DNA of 64,000 bases from Hydrococcus rivularis NIES-593 (GTDB taxonomy: Bacteria; Cyanobacteriota; Cyanobacteriia; Cyanobacteriales; Microcystaceae). The translations under genes were made by a program, and so were the position numbers. This document shows, one piece after another, positions 35,452 through 44,561 of this stretch. Position 1 is the first letter of the stretch, and the number at the start of each line of letters is the position of its first letter. The DNA lies in NCBI RefSeq assembly GCF_001904635.1, contig NZ_MRCB01000018.1, positions 36,172-100,171 on the forward strand, given 5' to 3'. The notes under the pieces are model-generated. The model ran no database searches. It was not told the origin of the DNA and saw nothing but the letters and a program-made list of their open reading frames with translations.

Positions 35452-37521
35452 ATGACAGTCTGGGCTGTATCGGTTACTGATACCTTTCTCAACGAACTAC
35501 TCAACCTGCCCCACGCCATTAGCAAAAAAGTGGCAGGAAAAATCAAAATTCTCGAAAAAGACCCAATTTCTGCCCAAGGGGACGCGAAAAAACTTAAAGG
35601 ATACAAACAAAACGTCTATCGCGTTCGTTTGGGTGACTATCGGCTTTTTTACAGCTTTGGAGATGGTTGGATTAAGCTGTTAAGCATTCGCAAGCGGGAC
35701 GATCGCACCTATGAAACTGAAGTTCCCGCCTTCGATCTTCCCATTGTCTCTCCTCGTGCGATCGAAAACTGGGAAGATTCTACTGCTTCCAACTCTATCC
35801 CAACTAGCTCGCCAATCGCCAGTCGTCCTCTTCCCTTTATTTTGACCCAAGAGCAACTTCAACAATGGCAAATACCCCAACAGCATTGGGACGATTTATG
35901 CCAAGTCAAAACTGAAGACGATTTAATTGCTTTAGCCATTCCCGACAAAATTCTCAGTCGCATCCTCGACAATCTCTTTCCCCGCCCTATTGAAGAGATT
36001 GAAAATCAACCCGAATATCTCCTGGCACAACCCGAAGACCTCGATCGCTTTTTCAATGGCGATATCAGCGCTTTTCTGCTCAAACTCGACCCCGAACAGG
36101 AGAAATTGCTCTCTTTTGGTAGTAAAGGTTCTACTCTCGTCAAAGGCGGTCCCGGCACGGGAAAATCTACCCTCGCCCTCTATCGAGTGAAAACCTTATT
36201 GGAATGGGGAGTAAAACCCATTCTCTTTACCACCTACACCAAAGCCCTGGTGACCTATTCCCAACAACTTCTCGAACAACTGTTGGGAAACTCTCCCGAA
36301 GCAATGGGCGTAACAGTAACGACGGTTGATTCGCTCGTTTATAAAAACTATGGAAAGACGGGTTTTGCCAGCGAAGAGCAATGTTTGGATTGTTTGGCGA
36401 TCGCGCTCAAAACCGCAGAACTTCCCGCTAGAAACGTTTTCGATCGGCAAGTTCGCCGCCAAAGTTTAGAAAAATTAGGACTTACTTATCTCCTGCAAGA
36501 AATTTTAGAAATTATCGAATCGAGAGGGCTTAACAGTTTAGAAGATTATCAAAATACCTCTCGCAACGGACGGGGCATTCCACTCAAAGCCAACCTCCGC
36601 GAAGCCATTTGGGCAGTCTATCAAACCTGGACTGATTTGATGGAAAAAAACGGCACGCTGACTTGGGAACAACTGCGTCGAAAAGCTTTGGCGGTCGTCT
36701 CCCGTTCCGATTTTACACCGCCTTACCAAGCCGTCATTGTCGATGAGGCGCAAGATCTCTCTCCCGTTGCCTTGCGATTTCTTTTATCTCTAATCCCCTC
36801 GGTTGATAGCGTATATTTGACGGCTGACGCTTCTCAATCCCTTTATCAAAAAGGGTTTAGCTGGAAGCAAATCCACGCCGACTTGAAAGTTGCCGGACGC
36901 ACTCTCTTACTCAAACGCAACTATCGCAACACCCAACAGATTAGCGCTGCCTGCGCTCAAATCCTAGCAGGTACGGAAGCGGGAGATGAAGACTGCATTC
37001 GTCAATATCCCTCGCCCCACCACGGCGATTTGCCTTTAGTGTGGCAAGGAGAGGACGAACGAGAAGAAATCTTGAGAATTCGCGACTTTTTTATTACCTG
37101 CGCCAAAAAATATCGCTTGCCCCTACACGGTAGCGCGATTCTATGTCCCAGTATTCAAGGGGCAAAACAATATGCCCAAAGACTAGACCAGCTAGGACTC
37201 AAAGCCAAGTTTGTCGGCAGCAAGGAAATCGACCTGAGAGCGCCTTATATTAAGACAATGACGCTACATTCGGCGAAAGGGTTGGAATTTCCTTTTGTCG
37301 TCGTCGGACTATCGGAAAGTACATTTCCACAAATAGAAGAAAATCTGCCGCCCCAAGAAATCGCGATCGCGCTCAATGCCCAGCGCCGTCTCTTCTACGT
37401 CGGTTGTTCTCGCGCCATGCGCGCTTTGATGGTTTCTGGGACGAAAACGAGTTGTCAGTTTTTAGAACATCTCGACGAAAATTATTGGCAATTGGCTCGA
37501 ACAAAGGGAGATAGGAAGTAA
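35452..37521 (+). CDS. RelE-like domain fused to UvrD/Rep superfamily 1 helicase
   Basis: 689 residues from ATG 35452, which has GGAG 10 bases upstream. Residues about 1-85 are RelE/ParE-like (SKKVAGKIKILEKDP, KKLKGYKQNVYRVRLGDYRL). A linker leads to an SF1 helicase: Walker A KGGPGTGKST (about 230), VDEAQDLS (about 430), LHSAKGLEFPFVVV (about 605), and RRLFYVGCSRA (about 645). SF1 helicases of this type unwind DNA with ATP. The RelE part may be a nuclease or a ribosome- or protein-binding module. The stop codon is directly followed by the next ATG, so they are co-translated. Confidence 0.9.
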   Translation: MTVWAVSVTDTFLNELLNLPHAISKKVAGKIKILEKDPISAQGDAKKLKGYKQNVYRVRLGDYRLFYSFGDGWIKLLSIRKRDDRTYETEVPAFDLPIVSPRAIENWEDSTASNSIPTSSPIASRPLPFILTQEQLQQWQIPQQHWDDLCQVKTEDDLIALAIPDKILSRILDNLFPRPIEEIENQPEYLLAQPEDLDRFFNGDISAFLLKLDPEQEKLLSFGSKGSTLVKGGPGTGKSTLALYRVKTLLEWGVKPILFTTYTKALVTYSQQLLEQLLGNSPEAMGVTVTTVDSLVYKNYGKTGFASEEQCLDCLAIALKTAELPARNVFDRQVRRQSLEKLGLTYLLQEILEIIESRGLNSLEDYQNTSRNGRGIPLKANLREAIWAVYQTWTDLMEKNGTLTWEQLRRKALAVVSRSDFTPPYQAVIVDEAQDLSPVALRFLLSLIPSVDSVYLTADASQSLYQKGFSWKQIHADLKVAGRTLLLKRNYRNTQQISAACAQILAGTEAGDEDCIRQYPSPHHGDLPLVWQGEDEREEILRIRDFFITCAKKYRLPLHGSAILCPSIQGAKQYAQRLDQLGLKAKFVGSKEIDLRAPYIKTMTLHSAKGLEFPFVVVGLSESTFPQIEENLPPQEIAIALNAQRRLFYVGCSRAMRALMVSGTKTSCQFLEHLDENYWQLARTKGDRK

Positions 37522-40500
37522 ATGACAGTTTTTAGGTTGCAAGATTTACTCGAACAAGACGAAAAAGCGATCGCGGCGACTAGCACTCTCATGGGAATGG
37601 GAATAGCTAAACTCGACTGTCAAGGAGTGGAATCTCTCAGTAACGGACAGCTTGAGGCTTTATTTTCTGCCATTCCCCAAGATTGGGATTTTGACAAGTT
37701 CGGAGACATTATCGACCCCGATACCGTCAGCGAGTCCCTTGCCCAACAACTGGTCGATTGGATCGATCGCCGTTTGGGAAGAGAAAAACACCAAGCAAGC
37801 ATTCACCCTCAAGAGAAAAAAGCCGAAGCCAAAAGCGATACGCTAGATATATTCAACCTCCGAGACGAAGTAATTAGCGACTACCGCCGCTACCTCGAAA
37901 GTTTTCTCAAAATTCGCGATCGCCAAGTCAGAGAGTTTGTCACTAGCGAACTCGACCAAGGACAACTGTGGAAAGATCCCCTCATCCAAATCAATCCCGC
38001 CTACAAACGCAGTGCCGATATCGATACTCTCGTTTCTGAAGGCATCCTGCATCCCGATTGCCGCTCTTATTTCCCCAATTTTAATTTCTATCATCACCAA
38101 GAAAGTGCCTTTCGCTGCGCCCGACAGAATCAACCTTATGTACTAACCACAGGAACGGGTTCGGGCAAAAGCTTGAGTTACGTCGTTCCCATCATTGACG
38201 ATTTGCTGCGAAACCCAAACCTCAAAGACGTGAGGGCAATCTTGGTTTACCCCATGAACGCCCTCATTAATTCCCAAGAAGAGGAATTCAAGAAATTTCT
38301 CAGCCGAGTTCCTAACTGCCACATTCGAGTCGAAAAATACACCGGACAGGAATCTCTCCAACGAAAAACCGAAATTCAAAACAATCCGCCTCACATTCTG
38401 CTGACTAACTACGTGATGCTGGAATTGATGCTTACCCGCGTCCACGAAGATAAGTTAGTTGCATCGCCCAATCTAAAATTCCTCGTCCTCGACGAACTTC
38501 ATACCTATCGAGGTCGTCAAGGGGCTGATGTCGCGATCGTCATTCGCAAACTGCGCCAGCGAAGACAATTGGCAATTCATTCGTCCTCGTCGCGCAGCGA
38601 CCTGCGGGCGAGTTCGCAATTCGCAGTTAACATGAATAATTGCGAATTGTTATGCATCGGTACGTCTGCTACCATGTCAACCAAAGGCGATCGCACCAGT
38701 CGCCGTCAAACCGTTGCTAACGTCGCCAGTAAATTATTTGGCACTGAAGTCAAAGCAGAAAATGTTATTGACGAGACATTAGAAAAAGCGATCGCGCGTC
38801 CCTATCCCGATCCTACCGAACTGCGCTCTTGTCTTGAAGCCGGATTGCCACCCGTTAAAGAACAGACCTTAGAAGCGTTCCAACGGCATCCCCTGAGTGC
38901 TTGGATCGAGATGAATTTTGGACTAGCCCAAGAAGGGGATCGTTTAGTCCGCCGAACGCCAATTTCCTTAAATGAAGGGGCGCGACAACTGTCCCAACTC
39001 ACTCAAATTCCCATCGAAACCTGTGTCGATACTCTCAAAAAAATGTTGATCTGGGGCAGCAAAACCAAAGGACTGCCCTTTAGACTGCATCAGTTCATTT
39101 CCCAAGGCGGGAGCGTCTACGCCACCCTAGAAGACAAAGACAAGCGATTTCTCACTTTAGAGGGACAATATAAAACCACAGGCGATCGCCTCCTTTATCC
39201 CCTTGCCTTCTGTCGCGAATGCGGTCAAGATTATTATGTCGTTCGCTACGATTCCCAAAACAATCAAGTCACCCCATTGCTGCCGACTGCCCTCGATAGC
39301 GATGTCGATGTGGAAGACATTGAGGAGGGATACCTAACGCTAGACGAACCGGACTTGTGGGACGAGCGCGACACAGACCGCCTACCGGATAACTGGTTCA
39401 GGGAAACCGTTCGTTCTGGACGAGTTGCCAAACGAGAATACGCCTCATTTATTCCTAGAAAACTCCACATTTATCCCAATGGAGTAGTTGCCACCTCCTT
39501 AATCGATCGCAATGCTACTCAGTGTTGGTTCATTCCAAAACCCTTTTTGACTTGTCTCAACTGCGGCATTGTCTACGATAAGAAAACTAGAGAATATCGC
39601 AAACTCTCTCGCCTCAGCAGCGAAGGACGCAGTACTGCTACGACACTATTGTCCCTGTCTGCCGTTAACCACCTCAAATCCTGCTCTGCCGTCGATGCAA
39701 AGGCTGCTAAGATTCTCAGCTTTACCGACAACCGTCAAGATGCTTCCCTACAAGCAGGACACTTCAACGATTTTGTCCAAACCAGTTTTTTGAGGGCTTC
39801 CCTTAATGCGGCATTACAAGCATCTCGACAACTCACCCACAAAGAATTAGTCGCTGCCGTCGTCAGACAAATGGGACTATCCCAAGAAGCATATGCCCAA
39901 CAGCCAGCGGATTTTGGCTATGGCAAGAAGCGCAATGAAGAAGCCTTCGAGCATTTAATCGAATACCGCCTCTATGAAGACTTGCGGCGCGGTTGGCGCA
40001 TCGTCCAACCCAATTTAGAACAATGCGGGTTACTCGCGATCGCCTATGAAGGATTGGAAAACATCTGTCGAGATATTACTCCGTGGCAGAAACACCCCAA
40101 TTCAATTTTGCTTCGAGCCACTCCCGAAGAAAGATTTAAAGTCGCCAAAATCCTCTTAGACCAACTGCGAAAAGAATTGGCACTCGATGCCGAACTCCTG
40201 CAACCGGAAAAGATAAAAGAATTAAAACGAGAAGTTATTCAAGCACTCAGAGATCCCTGGAAATTCGACGCGAACGAATTACTGCACCAGGCAAAATGGG
40301 CTACTTTAAGCAGTAGTAGCGATCGCGATAAAGGAACCATCAAACTCACCCTTCAAAGCAAAATCGGACGTTTTTTGCGAAGCGATCGCGCGTGGTCTTG
40401 GCTGACCGAACCCCTCGGCGAACCCGAATACGATCGCTTAATTCAATCTCTCGTCCGAGTGCTAACCGACTGCGGCTATCTCAAACAAAATGGAATGCAG

Positions 40501-42921
40501 GTTCAGTTGCGAATCGATTCGATGGTTTGGAAAGCTCAAAAAGTCGATAAAATTCCCACCGACCCCTTAACGACTAAGCGCCTTTCTGGCAGTGAAGAAG
40601 CTTATCAAGAGGCGAACCAATTCTTCCAAACTGTTTACGATCGCAATGCCCGAGCGATCGAGACAATGGAAGGGCGAGAACACACCGGACAAGTCAACAA
40701 TCAAAATCGCCAAGAGCGAGAAAACGAGTTTAGAGAGGGACGGCTAGCCGCTTTATTCTGCTCCCCTACGATGGAATTGGGAATTGATATTTCCGATCTG
40801 TGCGCGGTGCATCTGCGAAACGTTCCGCCTTCTCCTGCCAATTATGCCCAACGTAGCGGTCGGGCGGGACGAGGCGGTCAACCAGCATTGGTGATTACCT
40901 ATGCTTCGGCAGGTAGCGGACACGACCAATATTTTTACAAGCGTCCCGAACAAATGGTAGCCGGAGTAGTCGTTCCGCCAAAACTGGAACTGGCGAACCC
41001 AGATTTAATTAAATCTCAAATTTACTCGTTATGGTTGTCCCATACTGGTGCCGATTTAGGGGAATCGATGAACCAAATTTTGGATTTGGATAAAGAAGGA
41101 TATCCCCTGAAGGACGATCTCAGAGCGACTCTAACTCGAAGTCCCCAAATTCTAGAAAACTGTCTTCGCGATGCCCAAACCATCTTAAGCGATCCTTTCT
41201 GTCTTGAAGACCTCAAACGGACTGCTTGGTATAGCGAAGACTGGCTAAAATCCGTGCTAAAAAACGCGGTAAATGCTTTCGATCGAGCTTGCGATCGCTG
41301 GCGCAGGCTTTATAGCGATGCAACTCGTCAACTCGAACAAGCCAGAGACGCGATCGACCGTGCTGCCAGGGGGGCTGCTACGATGGAAGAACGAGAGAAA
41401 GCAAAAACTTTACAACGAGAAGCTCAACGGCAAATCGATCTTTTAGTCGGTCACAACGATCGCAACCGCAGCACGAGCGAGTTTGAGTTTTATCCCTACC
41501 GTTATTTTGCTTCTGAAGGTTTCCTTCCCGGCTTTAACTTCCCTCGCCTGCCGGTGAGAACGTATATTCCGGCAGGCGAGGGAGGCGAATTTCTCTCCCG
41601 TCCTCGCATTGTTGCCATTCGAGAATTTGCTCCCGCCAATATCGTTTACTATGAAGGAAATAAGTTTCAGATTGCTAAAACTCGCGTTTCGGTTAAAGGC
41701 ATTGATTACCAGCGAGTGAGTCTTTGCCATAACTGCGGTTACTTCCACGACGGAGAGCGATCGCACCGAGACACCTGTGAAAATTGTGGTAAAAAGATAA
41801 CCGCAGCTCCCAATGGCAATCCGGCTATTCTAACTCGTCTTTTGGAAATGGAAACGGCGATCGCCCGCAGGCGCGAGAGAATTACTTGCGACGAAGAAGA
41901 ACGGCTTAAATATGGCTATCGCGTTACTACCCATTTCCGCTACGACGAACGGAAACAGGAAGAGGCTACCGTTACCGCAGCTTCGGGAATGCCCCTTCTA
42001 CGCCTCAGTTATGGGGAAACGGCTAAGATCTGGCGAATCAACCAAGGATGGCGACATTCCAAAGAACGGGGATTTAAACTCGATACCGCAACTGGAATCT
42101 GGGGAGACAACCAAAATTCTCAAACACCAGAACACCTGCACACTGACGTTCATTTGATGGTATCCGATACCTGCAATATCTTAGTCGTTGAAGTTGAAGC
42201 ACTTAACTTGCCGGAGACTAACGTAGAGGATTTTCTGGCGACATTCCAGTTCGCTCTAGAAAGAGCCATCCAAGCTGTTTACAAGCTCGAAACTAACGAG
42301 TTAGCCTCAGAACGTTTGGGTGAAGGCAAATATCTCTTATTCTGGGAAGCTGCTGAAGGTGGAGCTGGGGTTCTTGCTCAGATTTTAACTGACCCTCAAG
42401 CGTTTCAAAAATTAGCTCGAGAGGCATTAGAGATCTGCCATTTCGAGCAGCCGAAAGATAGTTGCATTCAAGCTTGCTATGAATGCTTGCTATCTTACCA
42501 AAATCAATCCGACCATCCCCGTCTCAACCGCTCTTTGATTAGTAAGTTCCTCGAACAGTTGCGTACAAGTACTCTGCATCGAGAGTCTGAAGAGCATTAC
42601 CAGCGATTGCTACAACAAACCGATCCCAATTCTGAGTTTGAACGAGTTGTCTTGGAGGAGATCTACAAGCGAGGAATTAAGTTACCAGACTCTGCCCAAG
42701 AATTGCTCCCCCAAGCCAATTGCAAGCCCGATTTTCTCTATAAAACTGCTAAAATCGCCCTTTTCTGCGATGGGTCGGTTCACGATAGTAGCGAACGACG
42801 AGAGCGCGATCGCACCGAGAGAGAAAATTTAGCTTGGAATTTTGGCTATGAAGTGATTTCTCTGCGCTATGACGAGGATTGGCATTCTAAATTGGAACAG
42901 CTAAAAACCTGGCTTGATTAA
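37522..42921 (+). CDS. Giant DEAD/DEAH helicase with DUF1998/MZB region and C-terminal Vsr-like nuclease (DrmA/DrmB-like)
   Basis: 1799 residues. Helicase motifs: Walker A TTGTGSGKS (about 206), DELHTYRGRQGAD (about 321), GTSATMS (about 379), and QRSGRAGRGG (about 1110). Zinc ribbons CRECG (about 563), CLNCG (about 678) and CHNCG...CENCG (about 1401) are interspersed. DUF1998/MZB is recognised by LLFWEAAEGGAGVL and SCIQACYECLLSYQNQSDH (about 1640). The last 95 residues (CKPDFLYKTAKIALFCDG...YEVISLRYDEDW) look like a Vsr/DUF559 nuclease. In DISARM, DrmA (helicase) and DrmB (DUF1998) are separate; here both kinds of domain and a nuclease are on one chain. In-frame repeat at 38569-38655. Confidence 0.87.
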   Translation: MTVFRLQDLLEQDEKAIAATSTLMGMGIAKLDCQGVESLSNGQLEALFSAIPQDWDFDKFGDIIDPDTVSESLAQQLVDWIDRRLGREKHQASIHPQEKKAEAKSDTLDIFNLRDEVISDYRRYLESFLKIRDRQVREFVTSELDQGQLWKDPLIQINPAYKRSADIDTLVSEGILHPDCRSYFPNFNFYHHQESAFRCARQNQPYVLTTGTGSGKSLSYVVPIIDDLLRNPNLKDVRAILVYPMNALINSQEEEFKKFLSRVPNCHIRVEKYTGQESLQRKTEIQNNPPHILLTNYVMLELMLTRVHEDKLVASPNLKFLVLDELHTYRGRQGADVAIVIRKLRQRRQLAIHSSSSRSDLRASSQFAVNMNNCELLCIGTSATMSTKGDRTSRRQTVANVASKLFGTEVKAENVIDETLEKAIARPYPDPTELRSCLEAGLPPVKEQTLEAFQRHPLSAWIEMNFGLAQEGDRLVRRTPISLNEGARQLSQLTQIPIETCVDTLKKMLIWGSKTKGLPFRLHQFISQGGSVYATLEDKDKRFLTLEGQYKTTGDRLLYPLAFCRECGQDYYVVRYDSQNNQVTPLLPTALDSDVDVEDIEEGYLTLDEPDLWDERDTDRLPDNWFRETVRSGRVAKREYASFIPRKLHIYPNGVVATSLIDRNATQCWFIPKPFLTCLNCGIVYDKKTREYRKLSRLSSEGRSTATTLLSLSAVNHLKSCSAVDAKAAKILSFTDNRQDASLQAGHFNDFVQTSFLRASLNAALQASRQLTHKELVAAVVRQMGLSQEAYAQQPADFGYGKKRNEEAFEHLIEYRLYEDLRRGWRIVQPNLEQCGLLAIAYEGLENICRDITPWQKHPNSILLRATPEERFKVAKILLDQLRKELALDAELLQPEKIKELKREVIQALRDPWKFDANELLHQAKWATLSSSSDRDKGTIKLTLQSKIGRFLRSDRAWSWLTEPLGEPEYDRLIQSLVRVLTDCGYLKQNGMQVQLRIDSMVWKAQKVDKIPTDPLTTKRLSGSEEAYQEANQFFQTVYDRNARAIETMEGREHTGQVNNQNRQERENEFREGRLAALFCSPTMELGIDISDLCAVHLRNVPPSPANYAQRSGRAGRGGQPALVITYASAGSGHDQYFYKRPEQMVAGVVVPPKLELANPDLIKSQIYSLWLSHTGADLGESMNQILDLDKEGYPLKDDLRATLTRSPQILENCLRDAQTILSDPFCLEDLKRTAWYSEDWLKSVLKNAVNAFDRACDRWRRLYSDATRQLEQARDAIDRAARGAATMEEREKAKTLQREAQRQIDLLVGHNDRNRSTSEFEFYPYRYFASEGFLPGFNFPRLPVRTYIPAGEGGEFLSRPRIVAIREFAPANIVYYEGNKFQIAKTRVSVKGIDYQRVSLCHNCGYFHDGERSHRDTCENCGKKITAAPNGNPAILTRLLEMETAIARRRERITCDEEERLKYGYRVTTHFRYDERKQEEATVTAASGMPLLRLSYGETAKIWRINQGWRHSKERGFKLDTATGIWGDNQNSQTPEHLHTDVHLMVSDTCNILVVEVEALNLPETNVEDFLATFQFALERAIQAVYKLETNELASERLGEGKYLLFWEAAEGGAGVLAQILTDPQAFQKLAREALEICHFEQPKDSCIQACYECLLSYQNQSDHPRLNRSLISKFLEQLRTSTLHRESEEHYQRLLQQTDPNSEFERVVLEEIYKRGIKLPDSAQELLPQANCKPDFLYKTAKIALFCDGSVHDSSERRERDRTERENLAWNFGYEVISLRYDEDWHSKLEQLKTWLD
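38569..38655 (+). repeat. In-frame AATTGC/GCGGGCGAGTT repeat inside the giant helicase
   Basis: It codes about 28 residues of low complexity (HSSSSRSDLRASSQFAVN) between the DEAH box and the TSAT motif. The DNA resembles the intergenic repeat at 34725-34795. The reading frame is preserved. Confidence 0.75.
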
Positions 42922-42966
42922 TTTTGATAGCGATCGCTAATTAGTAAAAATAAAAGTGACTTGTAT

Positions 42967-43083
42967 CATATCATTTTTCATTCATTAATGACACAGATAG
43001 TCGATCGCTCTCACCCCCAACCCCTCTCCCAAATAGGGAGAGGAGAGAAAAATGTCGATCGCGAAAACCTGAAAATTGGTATT
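42967..43083 (+). mobile_element. MITE-like repeat copy B
   Basis: The same family as 13552-13666 but in the opposite orientation: CATTTTTCATTCATTAATGA at the start, CCCCTCTCCCAAATAGGGAG in the core and AAAATTGGTATTA at the end. It lies immediately 3' of the giant helicase. Confidence 0.75.
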
Positions 43084-43097
43084 ACGCCCAGAGCGGC

Positions 43098-43173
43098 TGA
43101 CTAATTACGAACTGATAATTGCGAACCGACGCGGACTCCCACGAAGTGGAGAAGCATCGGCGAATTGGTATAA
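43098..43173 (+). repeat. 76-bp dispersed repeat, copy 2
   Basis: Nearly identical to 25561-25636, same orientation. Direct copies thus bracket the whole 17-kb island (25.8-42.9 kb). Confidence 0.8.
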
Positions 43174-43188
43174 TTAAATTTCTCGGAG

Positions 43189-43893
43189 CTATTGCACCAT
43201 TTCAACGGTTTCGACAATGGATTTTTTCCTGGCTATTCCAGCGATATGAGGGCTGACTATAGGAATAGAAAGATTAAAATCCTGATAGTCAACCCTCTCG
43301 AAACCAGCCTTCTCCAAGGCTAGCCAAGTTTCGCGGTTGGGGTGACAATTGTCGAATATTGACTTCCAGACAGGCTCGATTCCATCTTGAATCCTTCGCG
43401 TCCAAGTGCCGCACTCAGCCGCAACGTGTTCGATAAATAGAAAGCGACCGCCCGGTTTGAGTACCCGCCCAATTTCTTGTAAAGTAGTCGCGAGATCGGT
43501 GACGGAGCAGAGGACATGAGTACTGACAACAGTATCGATGCTATTATCCTCCATATCTAGCTGTTCGGCACAACCCAAGCGCAATTCAATCTTCTTCAAA
43601 CCAAGGCGTTCGGCTTCTTGTTTGAGATACTGATGCATGAAGGGATTCGGCTCAATCCCTATCCAGTGGATATCGCTCGGATAATAGGAAAGATTAGCTC
43701 CGGCTCCTGGTCCGATTTCGAGAACTCGTCCTTGCAAATCGCCAAAGAGCGACTGCTTGAGTTGTGCCATGTTTGCATAGTCGGCGCAATGAGTCAGTTG
43801 AATGTTACTGTCGTCTGCGGCGTTTGCTTTTGCCATTCCCCAGGCAAACAGGCGCTTTAACCAGTTTGGGGTGGTTTGTCTGTACGATGTCAT
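43189..43893 (-). CDS. Class I SAM-dependent methyltransferase
   Basis: 234 residues. Motif I is VLEIGPGAGANLSYY, the acidic motif II is IGIEPNPFM, and STHVLCSV and LKPGGRFLFIEHV are the post-motifs. The pattern is closest to METTL7/UbiE-like small-molecule or lipid methyltransferases. The substrate is unknown. It lies between two repeat clusters with no operon partner. Confidence 0.87.
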   Translation of the reverse strand: MTSYRQTTPNWLKRLFAWGMAKANAADDSNIQLTHCADYANMAQLKQSLFGDLQGRVLEIGPGAGANLSYYPSDIHWIGIEPNPFMHQYLKQEAERLGLKKIELRLGCAEQLDMEDNSIDTVVSTHVLCSVTDLATTLQEIGRVLKPGGRFLFIEHVAAECGTWTRRIQDGIEPVWKSIFDNCHPNRETWLALEKAGFERVDYQDFNLSIPIVSPHIAGIARKKSIVETVEMVQ

Positions 43894-43980
43894 AAAAAAA
43901 CTATCCGTTTTTACTTGACTTGTTTAACTCCTACGGTTAAGTAACGCGATCGCCAGTCACTATTTGGCTATTCGACAGCT

Positions 43981-44096
43981 AATACCATTTTTCATTCATT
44001 AATGACAGAGATGGTCGATCGCCCTCACCCCCAACCCCTCTCCCAAATAGGGAGAGGGGAGAAGAATGTCAATCGCGAAAACCTGAAAATTGGTAT
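43981..44096 (+). mobile_element. MITE-like repeat copy C
   Basis: 116 bp, starts ATACCATTTTTCATTCATT, has the CCCCTCTCCCAAATAGGGAG core and ends GAAAATTGGTATAA. It lies between the methyltransferase and rhodanese genes, both on the minus strand. Confidence 0.78.
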
Positions 44097-44116
44097 AAAT
44101 TCTTAGATGGGTGAAA

Positions 44117-44497
44117 TTACTTGCCCGTGCGAGTCTCTAGCCCCAATCGCTGCCATTCCATCATGCCGCCAGTAATATTAAACACTTGGCTAAAACCTGC
44201 TTTGACTAGAGCGTTAGCTGCAATGGGACTGCGGTGAGAGGTTAAACAGATGACGGCAACCGCTCGCTCTTTGGATAAATCTCGAAACCACTGGGGCAGC
44301 AGCCAACGGCGAAACAGAGGCATCGTTCCCAAGAGGATGCGCGGTAAGCTGAGATTGAGAGCAGTGGGGGCATGACCGGCGGCATATTCCCATCGGCTAC
44401 GGACATCGATGAGCAGAGGCGGGTTAGTTAGTTTAGTAAATTCCTTCGGGGATAGGTGAATAATGCGCGATCGCGCAGAAGCTGAAGTAGATGTCAT
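44117..44497 (-). CDS. Rhodanese-like domain protein
   Basis: 126 residues, a single rhodanese domain. The active-site loop is CLTSHRS with C84; LLIDVRSRWEYAAGH is the CH2A motif. Rhodaneses move sulfane sulfur between thiols in the cytosol. A YgaP-like membrane piece is encoded at 45117, so the pair may act like the two halves of YgaP (rhodanese plus membrane anchor). Confidence 0.9.
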   Translation of the reverse strand: MTSTSASARSRIIHLSPKEFTKLTNPPLLIDVRSRWEYAAGHAPTALNLSLPRILLGTMPLFRRWLLPQWFRDLSKERAVAVICLTSHRSPIAANALVKAGFSQVFNITGGMMEWQRLGLETRTGK

Positions 44498-44561
44498 AAA
44501 AACCTCTTGGAAATAGATTGCTTAGATTGAAATTAACTAGAACCCGACCCTATTTTCCCTA

